In this document: positions 52,725 to 60,285 of the stretch, one piece after another
Layout: every line of letters begins with the position of its first letter
Numbering within the stretch: position 1 is the stretch's first letter
NCBI GenBank assembly: GCA_048270425.1
Contig: JBLWSY010000001.1
Location: 558,001-622,000 of the forward strand
Length of the DNA: 64,000 bases
Direction: 5' to 3'
DNA from: Oceanospirillum sp048270425
GTDB lineage: Bacteria > Pseudomonadota > Gammaproteobacteria > Pseudomonadales > Halomonadaceae
Notes under the pieces: model-generated
The model's database searches: none
What the model was told of the DNA's origin: nothing
What the model saw: the letters and a program-made list of their open reading frames with translations, nothing else
Position numbers and translations under genes: made by a program

Positions 52725-53585
52725 ATGAAGAAATGGCCGATTAGGTGGGATTTACTCTTACGATACCGGGTGATCGAGATTGTCGCGCTTTGGGAGGGTC
52801 GGTTAACCACCAATCACTTAATTCAAAGTTTTGGCATCGGGCGCCAACAAGCATCAAAAGACATCAATTCCTATCTAGCCGACATCGCTCCGGGTAACCT
52901 TGTTTACGATAAGCACTTAAAGGGCTACAAGCCCTGTGACAGCTTTGCTCCTAAGCTAACCTCTGGCCATGCCGACGAATACCTTCATATCCTCTCTCGC
53001 CGTGAAGACATGACAGTCACGTTTGCTGAGCTTGATATGGGGTTTGAACACACTGCGATGATTCGCCCAGTCACGCGCAATATAGCTCCGGAGGTACTAC
53101 GCTCCTTAGTTCAAGCCATTAGAGAGAAAAAACGTGTCGATATTTGCTACACATCGTTAAAAGATGGCGAATCCGTGGAACGGATTATTTCTCCTCACAC
53201 CTTAGTTTGCACACCGCTTCGCTGGCACGTTCGTGCCTATTGTGAGCATGCTAATGGTTACCGTGATTTTGTATTGAGTCGAATTCATGGTGTACCAGAC
53301 ATCAACGACAACGCTTCGCACGGTAAGAAAGATGATGCGCTTTGGAATACGGACGTGACGATCGAGCTTATCCCCGATCTCCGTTTTAACGAAAAGCAAA
53401 AAGCCGTTATCGAAAAAGATTACGGCATGGTCAACGGCACGCTTTGCATCCCCACCAACGCCTCACTCGTTAAGTACCTCTTGGATGCGTATAACATCAA
53501 TATACACATCCAGAAAAATAGCCCGCAAGGACAGCAGATTGTGGTGGGCAACATGGATGAGTTGATGCCGTTACTTACTTACTAA
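52725..53585 (+). CDS. BrxR/CapW-type WYL-domain transcriptional regulator
   Basis: 286 residues. An N-terminal winged helix (about 5-65; RLTTNHLIQSFGIGRQQASKD) is followed by a WYL domain (about 125-205) with the BrxR/CapW-style core RWHVRAYC and RDFVLSRI, where W-H-V replaces the literal W-Y-L. A C-terminal dimerisation extension follows. Regulators of this group repress phage-defence operons (BREX, CBASS and others) and are thought to release on sensing a nucleic-acid or nucleotide signal. AGGA lies eight bases before the ATG. It is divergent from the ddmD-like gene with a 142-base gap full of TGTC repeats, so it most likely controls that operon. Confidence 0.87.
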   Translation: MKKWPIRWDLLLRYRVIEIVALWEGRLTTNHLIQSFGIGRQQASKDINSYLADIAPGNLVYDKHLKGYKPCDSFAPKLTSGHADEYLHILSRREDMTVTFAELDMGFEHTAMIRPVTRNIAPEVLRSLVQAIREKKRVDICYTSLKDGESVERIISPHTLVCTPLRWHVRAYCEHANGYRDFVLSRIHGVPDINDNASHGKKDDALWNTDVTIELIPDLRFNEKQKAVIEKDYGMVNGTLCIPTNASLVKYLLDAYNINIHIQKNSPQGQQIVVGNMDELMPLLTY

Positions 53586-53852
53586 TATGGATAAACTAGC
53601 ACCAAATGTTTTCTTGTAGTTATTGCAGATTTGCGATCGTTATAACTGGTCGTAATGTACAGTTCAATTTGGGGGCGCATGCGTCTAGACCGTTGCTACA
53701 GCCCAAAGTGCATTATTAGCCTTGTGGTACCCCAAGATGCTTATGAATCGCAAATCACAGCAATTCCATATCTCTCGGATCTCCTTCAAACTGACTCTCA
53801 TTGACTCATCCCTGAGTCATTCACTTCAAGCTCACCTTGCAGCTAGCGCAGT
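53586..53852. other. Right flank of the island with several inverted repeats, no gene seen
   Basis: A 267-base stretch without a convincing gene. It contains a 10-bp inverted repeat GATTTGCGAT (53628-53637) / ATCGCAAATC (53747-53756), and a near-palindrome around GGTACC at 53721-53736 (arms CTTG/CAAG, one mismatched pair). A 7-bp hairpin TGACTCA-TCCC-TGAGTCA lies at 53802-53819. None has a terminator T-run. They may be recombination or integration remnants, or a termination/regulatory region. Confidence 0.5.
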
Positions 53853-54557
53853 TTACTTTTTCTTTTTAACGTCTTTGTGAATTTCCTTCACAATCCCCTT
53901 CGCCAGTGGGATCAGGAAAATATCACTGTTCTCAATCTCATCCGGTGTGATACCCATAATGTAAGCATTGCTCAGTCGAAACTCTTCTTTAGAACGGTAA
54001 CTGACATACGTCTGCCAGAATGGCTCATCCTTTCGATTACGACCATCAATCTGCAAATTCAGAACCGGCTTTACTTCGTAAACCATGGTGTTCATCAGTT
54101 TACCGCCCAGAGTCATTTCCGACTTGGAGCCGTAATAAATATTGCCGTACAGGTCCAGGGTTGCACCCTTAAATTTCTTATAGGTGAAACGCACTTCGCT
54201 TAGTTCGGCATTATCGTTGTAAACCATGTTGATGTCGGCATCTTCAGAGACTACCAGTGGAATGCCCGTTGCCTGACGAATACCCTGAACCAGAATCTGC
54301 TCAAACTCTTTCAGCTGAGCATCGACTTTTTTCTGCTCTTCCGGATCCATCGCTTTGTCCAGAGAGTCGGCTAACTTTTGCAACTTCGTTAAGGCACCAA
54401 GGTCTCCGCTTTGGGCCTCATCTGCTCCATCGCGCAGTGGCTCGACATCAATTCTTATTGATTGCAGATGAACGTCACCTTTGTAGTTATGGGTTAACGG
54501 TTGGTTAGCACAGCCAGCCAACATCAGCGCTGCCGCAATTGCAAATATGCGCAACAT
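53853..54557 (-). CDS. Hypothetical outer-membrane or periplasmic lipoprotein
   Basis: 234 residues. The N-terminus is a lipoprotein signal peptide with lipobox LAGC, giving Cys16 as the lipidated residue. The mature protein is hydrophilic, with an acidic helix (about 55-95) and a probable beta-rich second half; the C-terminus is Lys-rich (KDVKKKK). I do not recognise the family. It is transcribed divergently from the znuACB operon and shares its 354-base control region, but nothing in it suggests zinc binding (no His cluster). A structural or envelope role is possible. Confidence 0.8.
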   Translation of the reverse strand: MLRIFAIAAALMLAGCANQPLTHNYKGDVHLQSIRIDVEPLRDGADEAQSGDLGALTKLQKLADSLDKAMDPEEQKKVDAQLKEFEQILVQGIRQATGIPLVVSEDADINMVYNDNAELSEVRFTYKKFKGATLDLYGNIYYGSKSEMTLGGKLMNTMVYEVKPVLNLQIDGRNRKDEPFWQTYVSYRSKEEFRLSNAYIMGITPDEIENSDIFLIPLAKGIVKEIHKDVKKKK

Positions 54558-54911
54558 TTTCAGGTTCTCCTGGAACAGATTTTAGGGGGGGATATCTATT
54601 TTGTCGGGGTCTTCTGAGGGTCCGAAAAATATTAATCAAACTATAGTTATTTTTTAGTTTTGAATCATCAAGTTATAGCAGCGAACGCTTTTAAATATTA
54701 CTTTTTTATGCGCAATGGAGACTCTCGGATGAAACCTGCAAAAAGTTGTTCCAAAAGGCAAATTCAGCCTGACGCCCGCCATGTTATGTTGTAACATTAA
54801 ATTCCTGATCAGGTTTGGTTTTAAGTCCAGATCCAAAACCAGCCTCGACCCATCTTTTAATATCTGAATCTTTCGCATCGCCTTCTAACTGGTGCAGGAG
54901 TTTACTGTTTC
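54558..54911. other. Divergent control region between lipoprotein gene and znuA
   Basis: 354 bases without a gene. It holds the Zur-like palindrome at 54784-54799, and immediately after it a perfect 10-bp palindrome CCTGATCAGG (54804-54813). A GGAG lies 11-12 bases before the znuA ATG. Confidence 0.6.
54784..54799 (+). promoter_or_regulatory. Zur-like zinc-responsive operator
   Basis: TTATGTTGTAACATTA has the core ATGTT-GT-AACAT, a perfect 5-bp inverted repeat like the gammaproteobacterial Zur site (ATGTTATAACAT). It lies about 113 bases before znuA. Repression of znuACB by zinc-loaded Zur is inferred from site and gene content. Confidence 0.7.
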
Positions 54912-55952
54912 ATGTTCCGGATCATTGCTGATCAAATTTGCACTATTTTAGTAGTTTCCAGAGTTAAAGGTATCGCCCTGCTTGCGGCGGTTTTATTCGC
55001 AGGTATGGCAACGGCGGCTGATAAGCCTTTGGTTTTTGTCAGTGTGACGCCGCAAAAATACCTGCTGGAAAAAATAGCGGGAGATACTGTTCAGATTGAG
55101 GTACTGGTTCAGCCCGGCCACAACCCTCATAGCTATGATCCGACAGCCCGCCAGATGGCACGATTGGCTAAAGCTGAGCTGCTGATGACCACAGGCGTGC
55201 CTTTTGAGCAGGTCTGGTTGCCAAGGATTCGTCGTTTAAACCCCGAAATGGCAATCATCAACACCCTCAAGGGTATTGTTGAACAAAAGCCGGGTTACCC
55301 TGGGCATAAAGAAGACCACGGGCATGATCAGCCTGATGAAGTTGCACATGATGAGCATTCACACGAAGCGCATGATCACGCCAAGGAAGATGAAGCACAT
55401 AGCCATGCCTATAAAGATGAGGAAAGTGGGCACGAAGAACACGATCATGAAGGGCATGACCATAATGGTGACGACCCTCATGTCTGGATGGACCCGATCA
55501 AAGCGTCTGCACAGGCTCGTATCATGGCCAACGCCCTAAAAGCGGCTAAGCCTGAACATGCGGCAACCTATGAACAGAATTATCAGCAGCTGGCTACTGA
55601 ATTTAAAGCTCTGGATCATGAGATCCATGAAGCTCTGGAAGATTACGAAGGCCGTACCTTCATGGTTTTCCACCCGGCGTGGGGGCATTTTGCGGCCCGC
55701 TACCACCTTGAGCAGGTTGCCATTGAATACCAGGGTAAATCCCCTTCTGCCCGCCAGCTGGTTAGCCTGTCTGAGAAGGCTAAAGCTGAGCAGATTAAGG
55801 TGATTCTGGTGCAGGAACAGTTCAACCAGAAACCAGCAGAAAGAATTGCAGAAAATATCGGCGCACGCGTGGTTAAAGCAGACCCTCTGCCTGAAAACCT
55901 GCCTCTAGCGATCCGTCAACTCAGCCAACAACTGCTGGAGTCCTGGCAATAA
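54912..55952 (+). CDS. znuA: Zinc ABC transporter periplasmic binding protein
   Basis: 346 residues. A long signal peptide (hydrophobic core LLAAVLFAGMATA) precedes the mature domain. ZnuA family motifs: VQPGHNPHSYDPT and DDPHVWMDP carry Zn-ligand His, and FHPAWGHFAARY the third. Between the first two lies a ~65-residue loop (about 135-195) very rich in His, Asp and Glu, the zinc-scavenging loop of high-affinity ZnuA proteins. It delivers Zn2+ to ZnuB. The stop overlaps the znuC start by one base. The Zur-like site upstream supports zinc rather than manganese. Confidence 0.95.
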   Translation: MFRIIADQICTILVVSRVKGIALLAAVLFAGMATAADKPLVFVSVTPQKYLLEKIAGDTVQIEVLVQPGHNPHSYDPTARQMARLAKAELLMTTGVPFEQVWLPRIRRLNPEMAIINTLKGIVEQKPGYPGHKEDHGHDQPDEVAHDEHSHEAHDHAKEDEAHSHAYKDEESGHEEHDHEGHDHNGDDPHVWMDPIKASAQARIMANALKAAKPEHAATYEQNYQQLATEFKALDHEIHEALEDYEGRTFMVFHPAWGHFAARYHLEQVAIEYQGKSPSARQLVSLSEKAKAEQIKVILVQEQFNQKPAERIAENIGARVVKADPLPENLPLAIRQLSQQLLESWQ

Positions 55953-56698
55953 TGGGCCGTTTTGCGAAAAATATTGTTGAGTTTGATAGCGTCAGTTTTC
56001 GCTATCAGGCCTCCCCTGTTCTGAACAAAGTCACCCTGGCTGTTCGTGAAGGTGAATTTCTCGGACTGGTTGGTCCCAATGGCGGCGGTAAAAGTACCCT
56101 GCTCAAACTCATCATGGGGCTGATCAAGCCTGATGAAGGTTCGGTGCGCATCTTTGGCACAACGCCAAAGAAAGCCTCGCGCCGCGTCGGCTATGTGCCT
56201 CAGTTTGCAAAATTCCCCAGCGATTTCCCGATTACCGTTGAAGAAACCGTGCTTATGGGGCGAATTCAGCCTGGTCGTCTCTGGCAGCGCTACAGCAAAG
56301 AAGATCGTAAGATTGCTCATAAGGTGATGTCGGAAACCGGGGTGGCCGAGTTCGCGAGCCGTACCATTGATCAGCTCTCCGGCGGTCAGCTGCAAAGAGT
56401 TTTGATCGCCCGCGCACTGGCAACAGAGCCTGAGCTGCTTCTGCTGGACGAGCCAACGGCCAGTGTCGATTCGCATCAGGAGAAAGGCGTCTTCGAACTC
56501 TTCAAAGAGCTGAATAAGCGTATGTCGATCATCGTGATCTCTCACGATATCGGCTTTATCACGGATTACGTGGATCGGGTCGCCTGTCTTAACAAAGAAC
56601 TGCTTTGTCACGAGACTCACGCCATTACACCGGACGTGATTGAGCAGATGTACGGTGATCACGTGCACATGATTCACCACCACTCCCACGCGATCTGA
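55952..56698 (+). CDS. znuC: Zinc ABC transporter ATP-binding protein
   Basis: 248 residues with Walker A GPNGGGKST, Q-loop YVPQFAKF, signature LSGGQLQRVL, Walker B LLLLDEPTASVD and switch His in VISHDIGFI. The C-terminus is His-rich (HVHMIHHHSHAI), as in ZnuC proteins. It energises zinc import with ZnuA and ZnuB; one-base overlap with znuA, 24-base gap to znuB. Confidence 0.95.
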   Translation: MGRFAKNIVEFDSVSFRYQASPVLNKVTLAVREGEFLGLVGPNGGGKSTLLKLIMGLIKPDEGSVRIFGTTPKKASRRVGYVPQFAKFPSDFPITVEETVLMGRIQPGRLWQRYSKEDRKIAHKVMSETGVAEFASRTIDQLSGGQLQRVLIARALATEPELLLLDEPTASVDSHQEKGVFELFKELNKRMSIIVISHDIGFITDYVDRVACLNKELLCHETHAITPDVIEQMYGDHVHMIHHHSHAI

Positions 56699-56722
56699 CG
56701 GCTAACGCTACCTGAGAAAATA

Positions 56723-57562
56723 ATGATGGAATTCTTTTCAGCCCTGATGGAACAAACTTTCCTGCAGAACGCCATGATTGCCGGTGTTCTGGCCAGCATC
56801 GCCTGCGGCCTGATCGGCACCTATGTGGTTGTGATGCGCATCAGCTACCTGGCGGGTGGTATCGCACACTCGGTTATGGGCGGCATGGGGCTGGCCTATT
56901 ATCTTGGCGGCTCACCTTTCATTGGCGCACTGATCGCTGCAGTTGTTTCTGCATTGATCATCGGTTGGGTGAAACTCTATTGGCAGGAACGGGAAGACAC
57001 CTTAATCGGCGCACTCTGGGCATCGGGCATGGCGATAGGCGTGCTCTTTATCAGCCAGACGCCGGGCTATCAGGTGGATCTGATGAGCTATCTGTTCGGT
57101 AATATCCTGCTGGTTGCTAAGGGGGATCTTTGGCTGATGGCGGGAATGGATGCCGTAATTATCGCGGCAATTGCCCTGCTCTATCGTCCGTTTCAGGCCG
57201 TTGCCTTCGATGCCCAGTTCGCCCGCCTGAGAGGCTTGCCGGTCAACGTTCTTTACTTGCTGCTGCTTTGCATCGTGGCTCTGACCGTTGTTCTGATGAT
57301 TCAGGTTGTCGGACTGATTCTGGTAATTGCCCTGCTGACACTTCCTGCTGCTATCGCAGGCCACTACACCAAAACACTGGGCAGCATGATGGCTTTGGCA
57401 TCGCTTCTTGGCCTTGCCTTTACCTCTGGTGGTCTGGCGATCTCTTATCAGCCAGATCTGCCCGCCGGTGCCTGCATCATCCTTCTGGCAGCTGCAACTT
57501 TTATCATTTCTGCTATAGTAGCCGCCCGTAAAAAGCCTCTGGAGACTGAAGCAGAGGCCTGA
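56723..57562 (+). CDS. znuB: Zinc ABC transporter permease
   Basis: 279 residues with eight or nine hydrophobic segments, typical of the ABC-3 metal permease family. Marks include CGLIGTYVVVMRISYLAGGI near the N-terminus and the cytoplasmic coupling helix AFDAQFARLRGLPV around residue 170. Third gene of znuACB. No terminator is visible before hisI 39 bases downstream, so some read-through into hisI is possible. Confidence 0.94.
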   Translation: MMEFFSALMEQTFLQNAMIAGVLASIACGLIGTYVVVMRISYLAGGIAHSVMGGMGLAYYLGGSPFIGALIAAVVSALIIGWVKLYWQEREDTLIGALWASGMAIGVLFISQTPGYQVDLMSYLFGNILLVAKGDLWLMAGMDAVIIAAIALLYRPFQAVAFDAQFARLRGLPVNVLYLLLLCIVALTVVLMIQVVGLILVIALLTLPAAIAGHYTKTLGSMMALASLLGLAFTSGGLAISYQPDLPAGACIILLAAATFIISAIVAARKKPLETEAEA

Positions 57563-57600
57563 TTCTCTAAATTCTGACACCTAATTTTTAAGGCCCCATC

Positions 57601-58047
57601 ATGACAAGCGCAGCGTTTAACTGGAAACAGGTCGAAAAGGCCGAACTGAATCAAACCTTCGATCTGGACACTGCACTTAGCCATCTGAAATTCAATGAAG
57701 ACGGCCTGATTCCTGCCATTGCCCAGCAGTTCGACAGCGGTGAAGTGGTGATGATGGCCTGGATGAATCTGGATTCCATTAAAGAAACCCTTAAAAACCA
57801 GCGCGTTTGCTATTGGTCCCGCTCCCGTCAGGCCTACTGGCGCAAGGGTGAATCCTCTGGTCAGGTACAACACCTGAAAGAGATGCGTGTTGATTGCGAT
57901 GGCGACACCCTGCTGCTGCTCGTTGATCAGATTGGCCCAGCCTGCCACACGGGTCGTCGCAGCTGCTTTTACGCCGTAGCCGATGAGAACAGCTTACGAG
58001 TTGATTCCGAGCCTATGATCAGCCCGGAAGAACTTTACGGTAAGTAA
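57601..58047 (+). CDS. hisI: Phosphoribosyl-AMP cyclohydrolase
   Basis: 148 residues, a stand-alone HisI that opens the adenine ring of phosphoribosyl-AMP in histidine synthesis. The zinc-binding and catalytic motifs are present: WMNLDSIKETL, YWSRSRQAYWRKGESSG, VDCDGDTLLLLV, and CHTGRRSCFY with the paired Cys ligands. The HisE pyrophosphohydrolase part is not fused and no other his gene is nearby. Confidence 0.96.
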   Translation: MTSAAFNWKQVEKAELNQTFDLDTALSHLKFNEDGLIPAIAQQFDSGEVVMMAWMNLDSIKETLKNQRVCYWSRSRQAYWRKGESSGQVQHLKEMRVDCDGDTLLLLVDQIGPACHTGRRSCFYAVADENSLRVDSEPMISPEELYGK

Positions 58048-58089
58048 TTCACGCTGCGTCACCGGATAAAGATCCGTCGGTATCAGACT

Positions 58090-58503
58090 ATGAAATATCT
58101 GCTCAAGCTTTTGGTGCACTTCTATCGCTATGTGATCAGCCCACTGCTGCCCAATCGCTGCATCTATTATCCGACCTGTTCGAGCTATGCTCTTGAAGCC
58201 CTGGAAACCCACGGCGCGATCAAGGGCACAATTCTGGCGGTTAAAAGGATTCTCAGCTGCAACCCTCTGGCAAAAGGGGGATACGATCCAGTGCCAGAAA
58301 AAGGCTGCTGGAGCAACGGCGTTCACCAGTGCAAACACACTCATTCAGAGCCGTCTGAATCCGATTCAACATCGACCGGGCCAGTCAACAAAAGCGCTGA
58401 CACCATCAATAAAAACACCGACGCCATCAATAAAAACACCGACGCCATCAACGATAAAAACACTGACGACACACAAGACACGAATACTCATGGCAAGAAT
58501 TGA
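58090..58503 (+). CDS. yidD: Membrane protein insertion efficiency factor YidD with repeat-bearing tail
   Basis: 137 residues. The first ~75 are YidD proper: amphipathic N-terminal helix, RCIYYPTCSSYALEAL, and KRILSCNPLAKGGYDPVP. YidD assists YidC-dependent insertion at the inner membrane. The family is normally 70-85 residues; here a ~50-residue Asn/Thr/Asp-rich tail is added, encoded partly by a 21-bp tandem repeat. The gene is not in the usual rpmH-rnpA-yidD-yidC cluster. Its end overlaps the DUF1289 gene by 14 bases. Confidence 0.93.
   Translation: MKYLLKLLVHFYRYVISPLLPNRCIYYPTCSSYALEALETHGAIKGTILAVKRILSCNPLAKGGYDPVPEKGCWSNGVHQCKHTHSEPSESDSTSTGPVNKSADTINKNTDAINKNTDAINDKNTDDTQDTNTHGKN
58399..58464 (+). 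repeat. 21-bp tandem repeat in the yidD tail
   Basis: Two near-identical 21-base units at 58399-58419 and 58420-58440 (one base differs) and a third, 24 bases long, at 58441-58464. They encode repeats of the type DAINKNT. Unit length is a multiple of three, so copy changes keep frame up to the overlap with the next gene. Confidence 0.9.
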
Positions 58504-58957
58504 ATCTCCCTGTATCGGCATCTGCAGCACCACTCTGGGTGATGAGATCTGCCGAGGCTGCAAACGCCATTCTGATGAGATTTTAAGCTGGGGGCAGGCT
58601 GAAGCCAGTGAGCGTGACGCCGTTATGCAACGCATCGAATCCCTCACCGAAAAAACCGTAGCTGAGTTTTTTGTGTTGCTTGATAAAGATCAACTGCAAC
58701 AACAACTTAGCCAGCGCCGAATCCGCTATACTAAGCGCTTTTCGCCCGAATGTTGGATCGTTGATCTGTTAAGGGTCGGCACAGGCCGTATTCAGGATAT
58801 TGAAGCCTACGGCATTACGCTTACGGATCAGGCCAGAAGGCTTTCGCCGGATACCGGGCGACACAACACGACATCGCGTCTTCTGGAACTCATTTACCAG
58901 AAGATCAACCGAACCATCTTAGAAGAAACAGACAGGCTGATTTGTGAAAAATCCTGA
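58490..58957 (+). CDS. DUF1289-containing protein with C-terminal extension
   Basis: 155 residues from the ATG at 58490; the frame stays open upstream but that part is the shadow of yidD. The DUF1289 motif SPCIGICS then CRGCKRHSDEI gives four cysteines (C-x3-C, C-x2-C) that probably bind metal or an Fe-S cluster. Most DUF1289 proteins are 60-90 residues; the C-terminal 90 here are helical, with no assigned function. It overlaps both neighbours by 14 bases. Confidence 0.87.
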   Translation: MARIESPCIGICSTTLGDEICRGCKRHSDEILSWGQAEASERDAVMQRIESLTEKTVAEFFVLLDKDQLQQQLSQRRIRYTKRFSPECWIVDLLRVGTGRIQDIEAYGITLTDQARRLSPDTGRHNTTSRLLELIYQKINRTILEETDRLICEKS

Positions 58958-59591
58958 TTTGCTCGAAGAGATCTACCAGTTTTTACCTTGCTCCACCCCT
59001 GCTCTCTGGGTGGAACAGGCCCTTGAAAACCTTGATATCCTGCTGATCGACCACGCTCAGTGCGAGAAAAAAGCAGCATCTACAGCGATGAACCTGATGT
59101 ATCGCTACGTGGACAAACCGGATCTGCTGAAAAAAATGTCTCAGTTGGCCCGTGAAGAACTACTTCACTTTGAGCAGGTGGTCACCATTCTGGAAGAGCG
59201 CGGCATCCGCTACGAGCACCTGACCGCTGCCCGTTACGCTTCCGGTCTTCGTCAACATATCCGTAAGGGTGCTGATGAGCTCATTGATGTGCTTATCATT
59301 GGCGCTTTTATCGAAGCACGCTCCTGCGAACGCTTTATGGCTTTGATTCCCCATCTGGATGAAGCGCTGGGTAAATACTACCAGTCATTGGTTCGCTCTG
59401 AAGGTCGTCACTATCGCGATTATCTGGATTTGGCTCAGCAATACGCCTCAGCTCCGATCGACGAGCGCATCGCTTTCTTTGCTGAAGTGGAGAAAGAGCT
59501 GATCGAATCCGATGATGATACCTTCCGCTTCCACAGCGGCCCGGTTGTTATCAAACAGGAGCTTAAACAGGATCAGGCACAACCTGCTTAA
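58944..59591 (+). CDS. miaE: tRNA-(ms2io6A)-hydroxylase
   Basis: 215 residues of a ferritin-like diiron four-helix bundle. Iron ligands are visible in HAQCEKKAAS, REELLHFEQV, EARSCERF and EGRHYRDY, the paired ExxH-type motifs of MiaE. It hydroxylates the isopentenyl group of ms2i6A37 in tRNA. The start is a GTG at 58944 inside the preceding gene (14-base overlap). A strong bidirectional terminator follows. Confidence 0.95.
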   Translation: MKNPDLLEEIYQFLPCSTPALWVEQALENLDILLIDHAQCEKKAASTAMNLMYRYVDKPDLLKKMSQLAREELLHFEQVVTILEERGIRYEHLTAARYASGLRQHIRKGADELIDVLIIGAFIEARSCERFMALIPHLDEALGKYYQSLVRSEGRHYRDYLDLAQQYASAPIDERIAFFAEVEKELIESDDDTFRFHSGPVVIKQELKQDQAQPA

Positions 59592-59625
59592 GCAGCTCTT
59601 CTTGTTTGCTCAGGATTCGAAAACC

Positions 59626-59663
59626 AAAAAGGCGCTACCGGATTATCCGATAGCGCCTTTTTT
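59626..59663. terminator. Bidirectional terminator between miaE and sufE
   Basis: AAAAAGGCGCTA (59626-59637) pairs with TAGCGCCTTTTTT (59651-59663) around a 13-base loop. A-run and T-run flank the stem, so it stops both the miaE transcript and the converging sufE transcript. Confidence 0.93.
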
Positions 59664-59691
59664 AGGACTAAATTTGATTGCTGGCCGAGCG

Positions 59692-60105
59692 TTACTTATA
59701 GCTGACCGCCAGCTCGCCAATACGTTGCAGCATGGCATGCAAACCATTGCTACGAGTCGGACTGAGGTGCTTATCAAGACCCAGCTTGGCCAAAAATTCC
59801 GGCTGAGTTGCCAGAATATCCGCCGGCGTACGGTTATCGTAGATACGCAGAAGCAGGGCAATCAGACCGGATACAATCGCGGCATCACTGATCGCATTCA
59901 GCTTAATTTTCCCATCTTTAAATTCGTGGTGAATCCATACCTGAGACTGGCAGCCGTTGATCTTGTTCAGATCGGTTTTCCACTCTTCCGGAAACTCCGG
60001 CAGCTGCTTACCCATGTCGATGATGTACTGATATTTGTCCATCCAATCATCAAAAAACTCAAACTCATCAACAAGATCTAATTGTGCCTGATTGATTTCG
60101 GACAT
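59692..60105 (-). CDS. sufE: SufE/CsdE family cysteine desulfurase acceptor protein
   Basis: 137 residues from the ATG at 60105, which has GGAAGG about nine bases upstream; a five-residue extension to 60120 is unlikely. The sulfur-accepting cysteine is in the conserved loop KINGCQSQVWI, and SDAAIVSGLIALLLRIY is the family core. It takes sulfur from a SufS/CsdA desulfurase for Fe-S cluster assembly. No partner desulfurase is adjacent, so SufE and CsdE cannot be told apart. Confidence 0.94.
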   Translation of the reverse strand: MSEINQAQLDLVDEFEFFDDWMDKYQYIIDMGKQLPEFPEEWKTDLNKINGCQSQVWIHHEFKDGKIKLNAISDAAIVSGLIALLLRIYDNRTPADILATQPEFLAKLGLDKHLSPTRSNGLHAMLQRIGELAVSYK

Positions 60106-60285
60106 AACGCAGCCTTCCAATAACTTTCGGGTAAAAGATGAAAATCAGTCACCAGCACTTTAAAACGTGCTAGGGGTGATCCTGATAACGATAAAATGCC
60201 TTTTAAAAACAATGCTGTAATTTTTCACAACGGGCAGAGGGCATTATAGCAGCGCGCCTTTAGCTCGTCAGTTAACGGTAACGCC

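Noticed and set aside
58187..58489. Upstream extension of the DUF1289 frame
   Set aside because: It is an out-of-frame reading of yidD, rich in Thr/Lys/Pro from the repeat; the DUF1289 motif begins right after the ATG at 58490.
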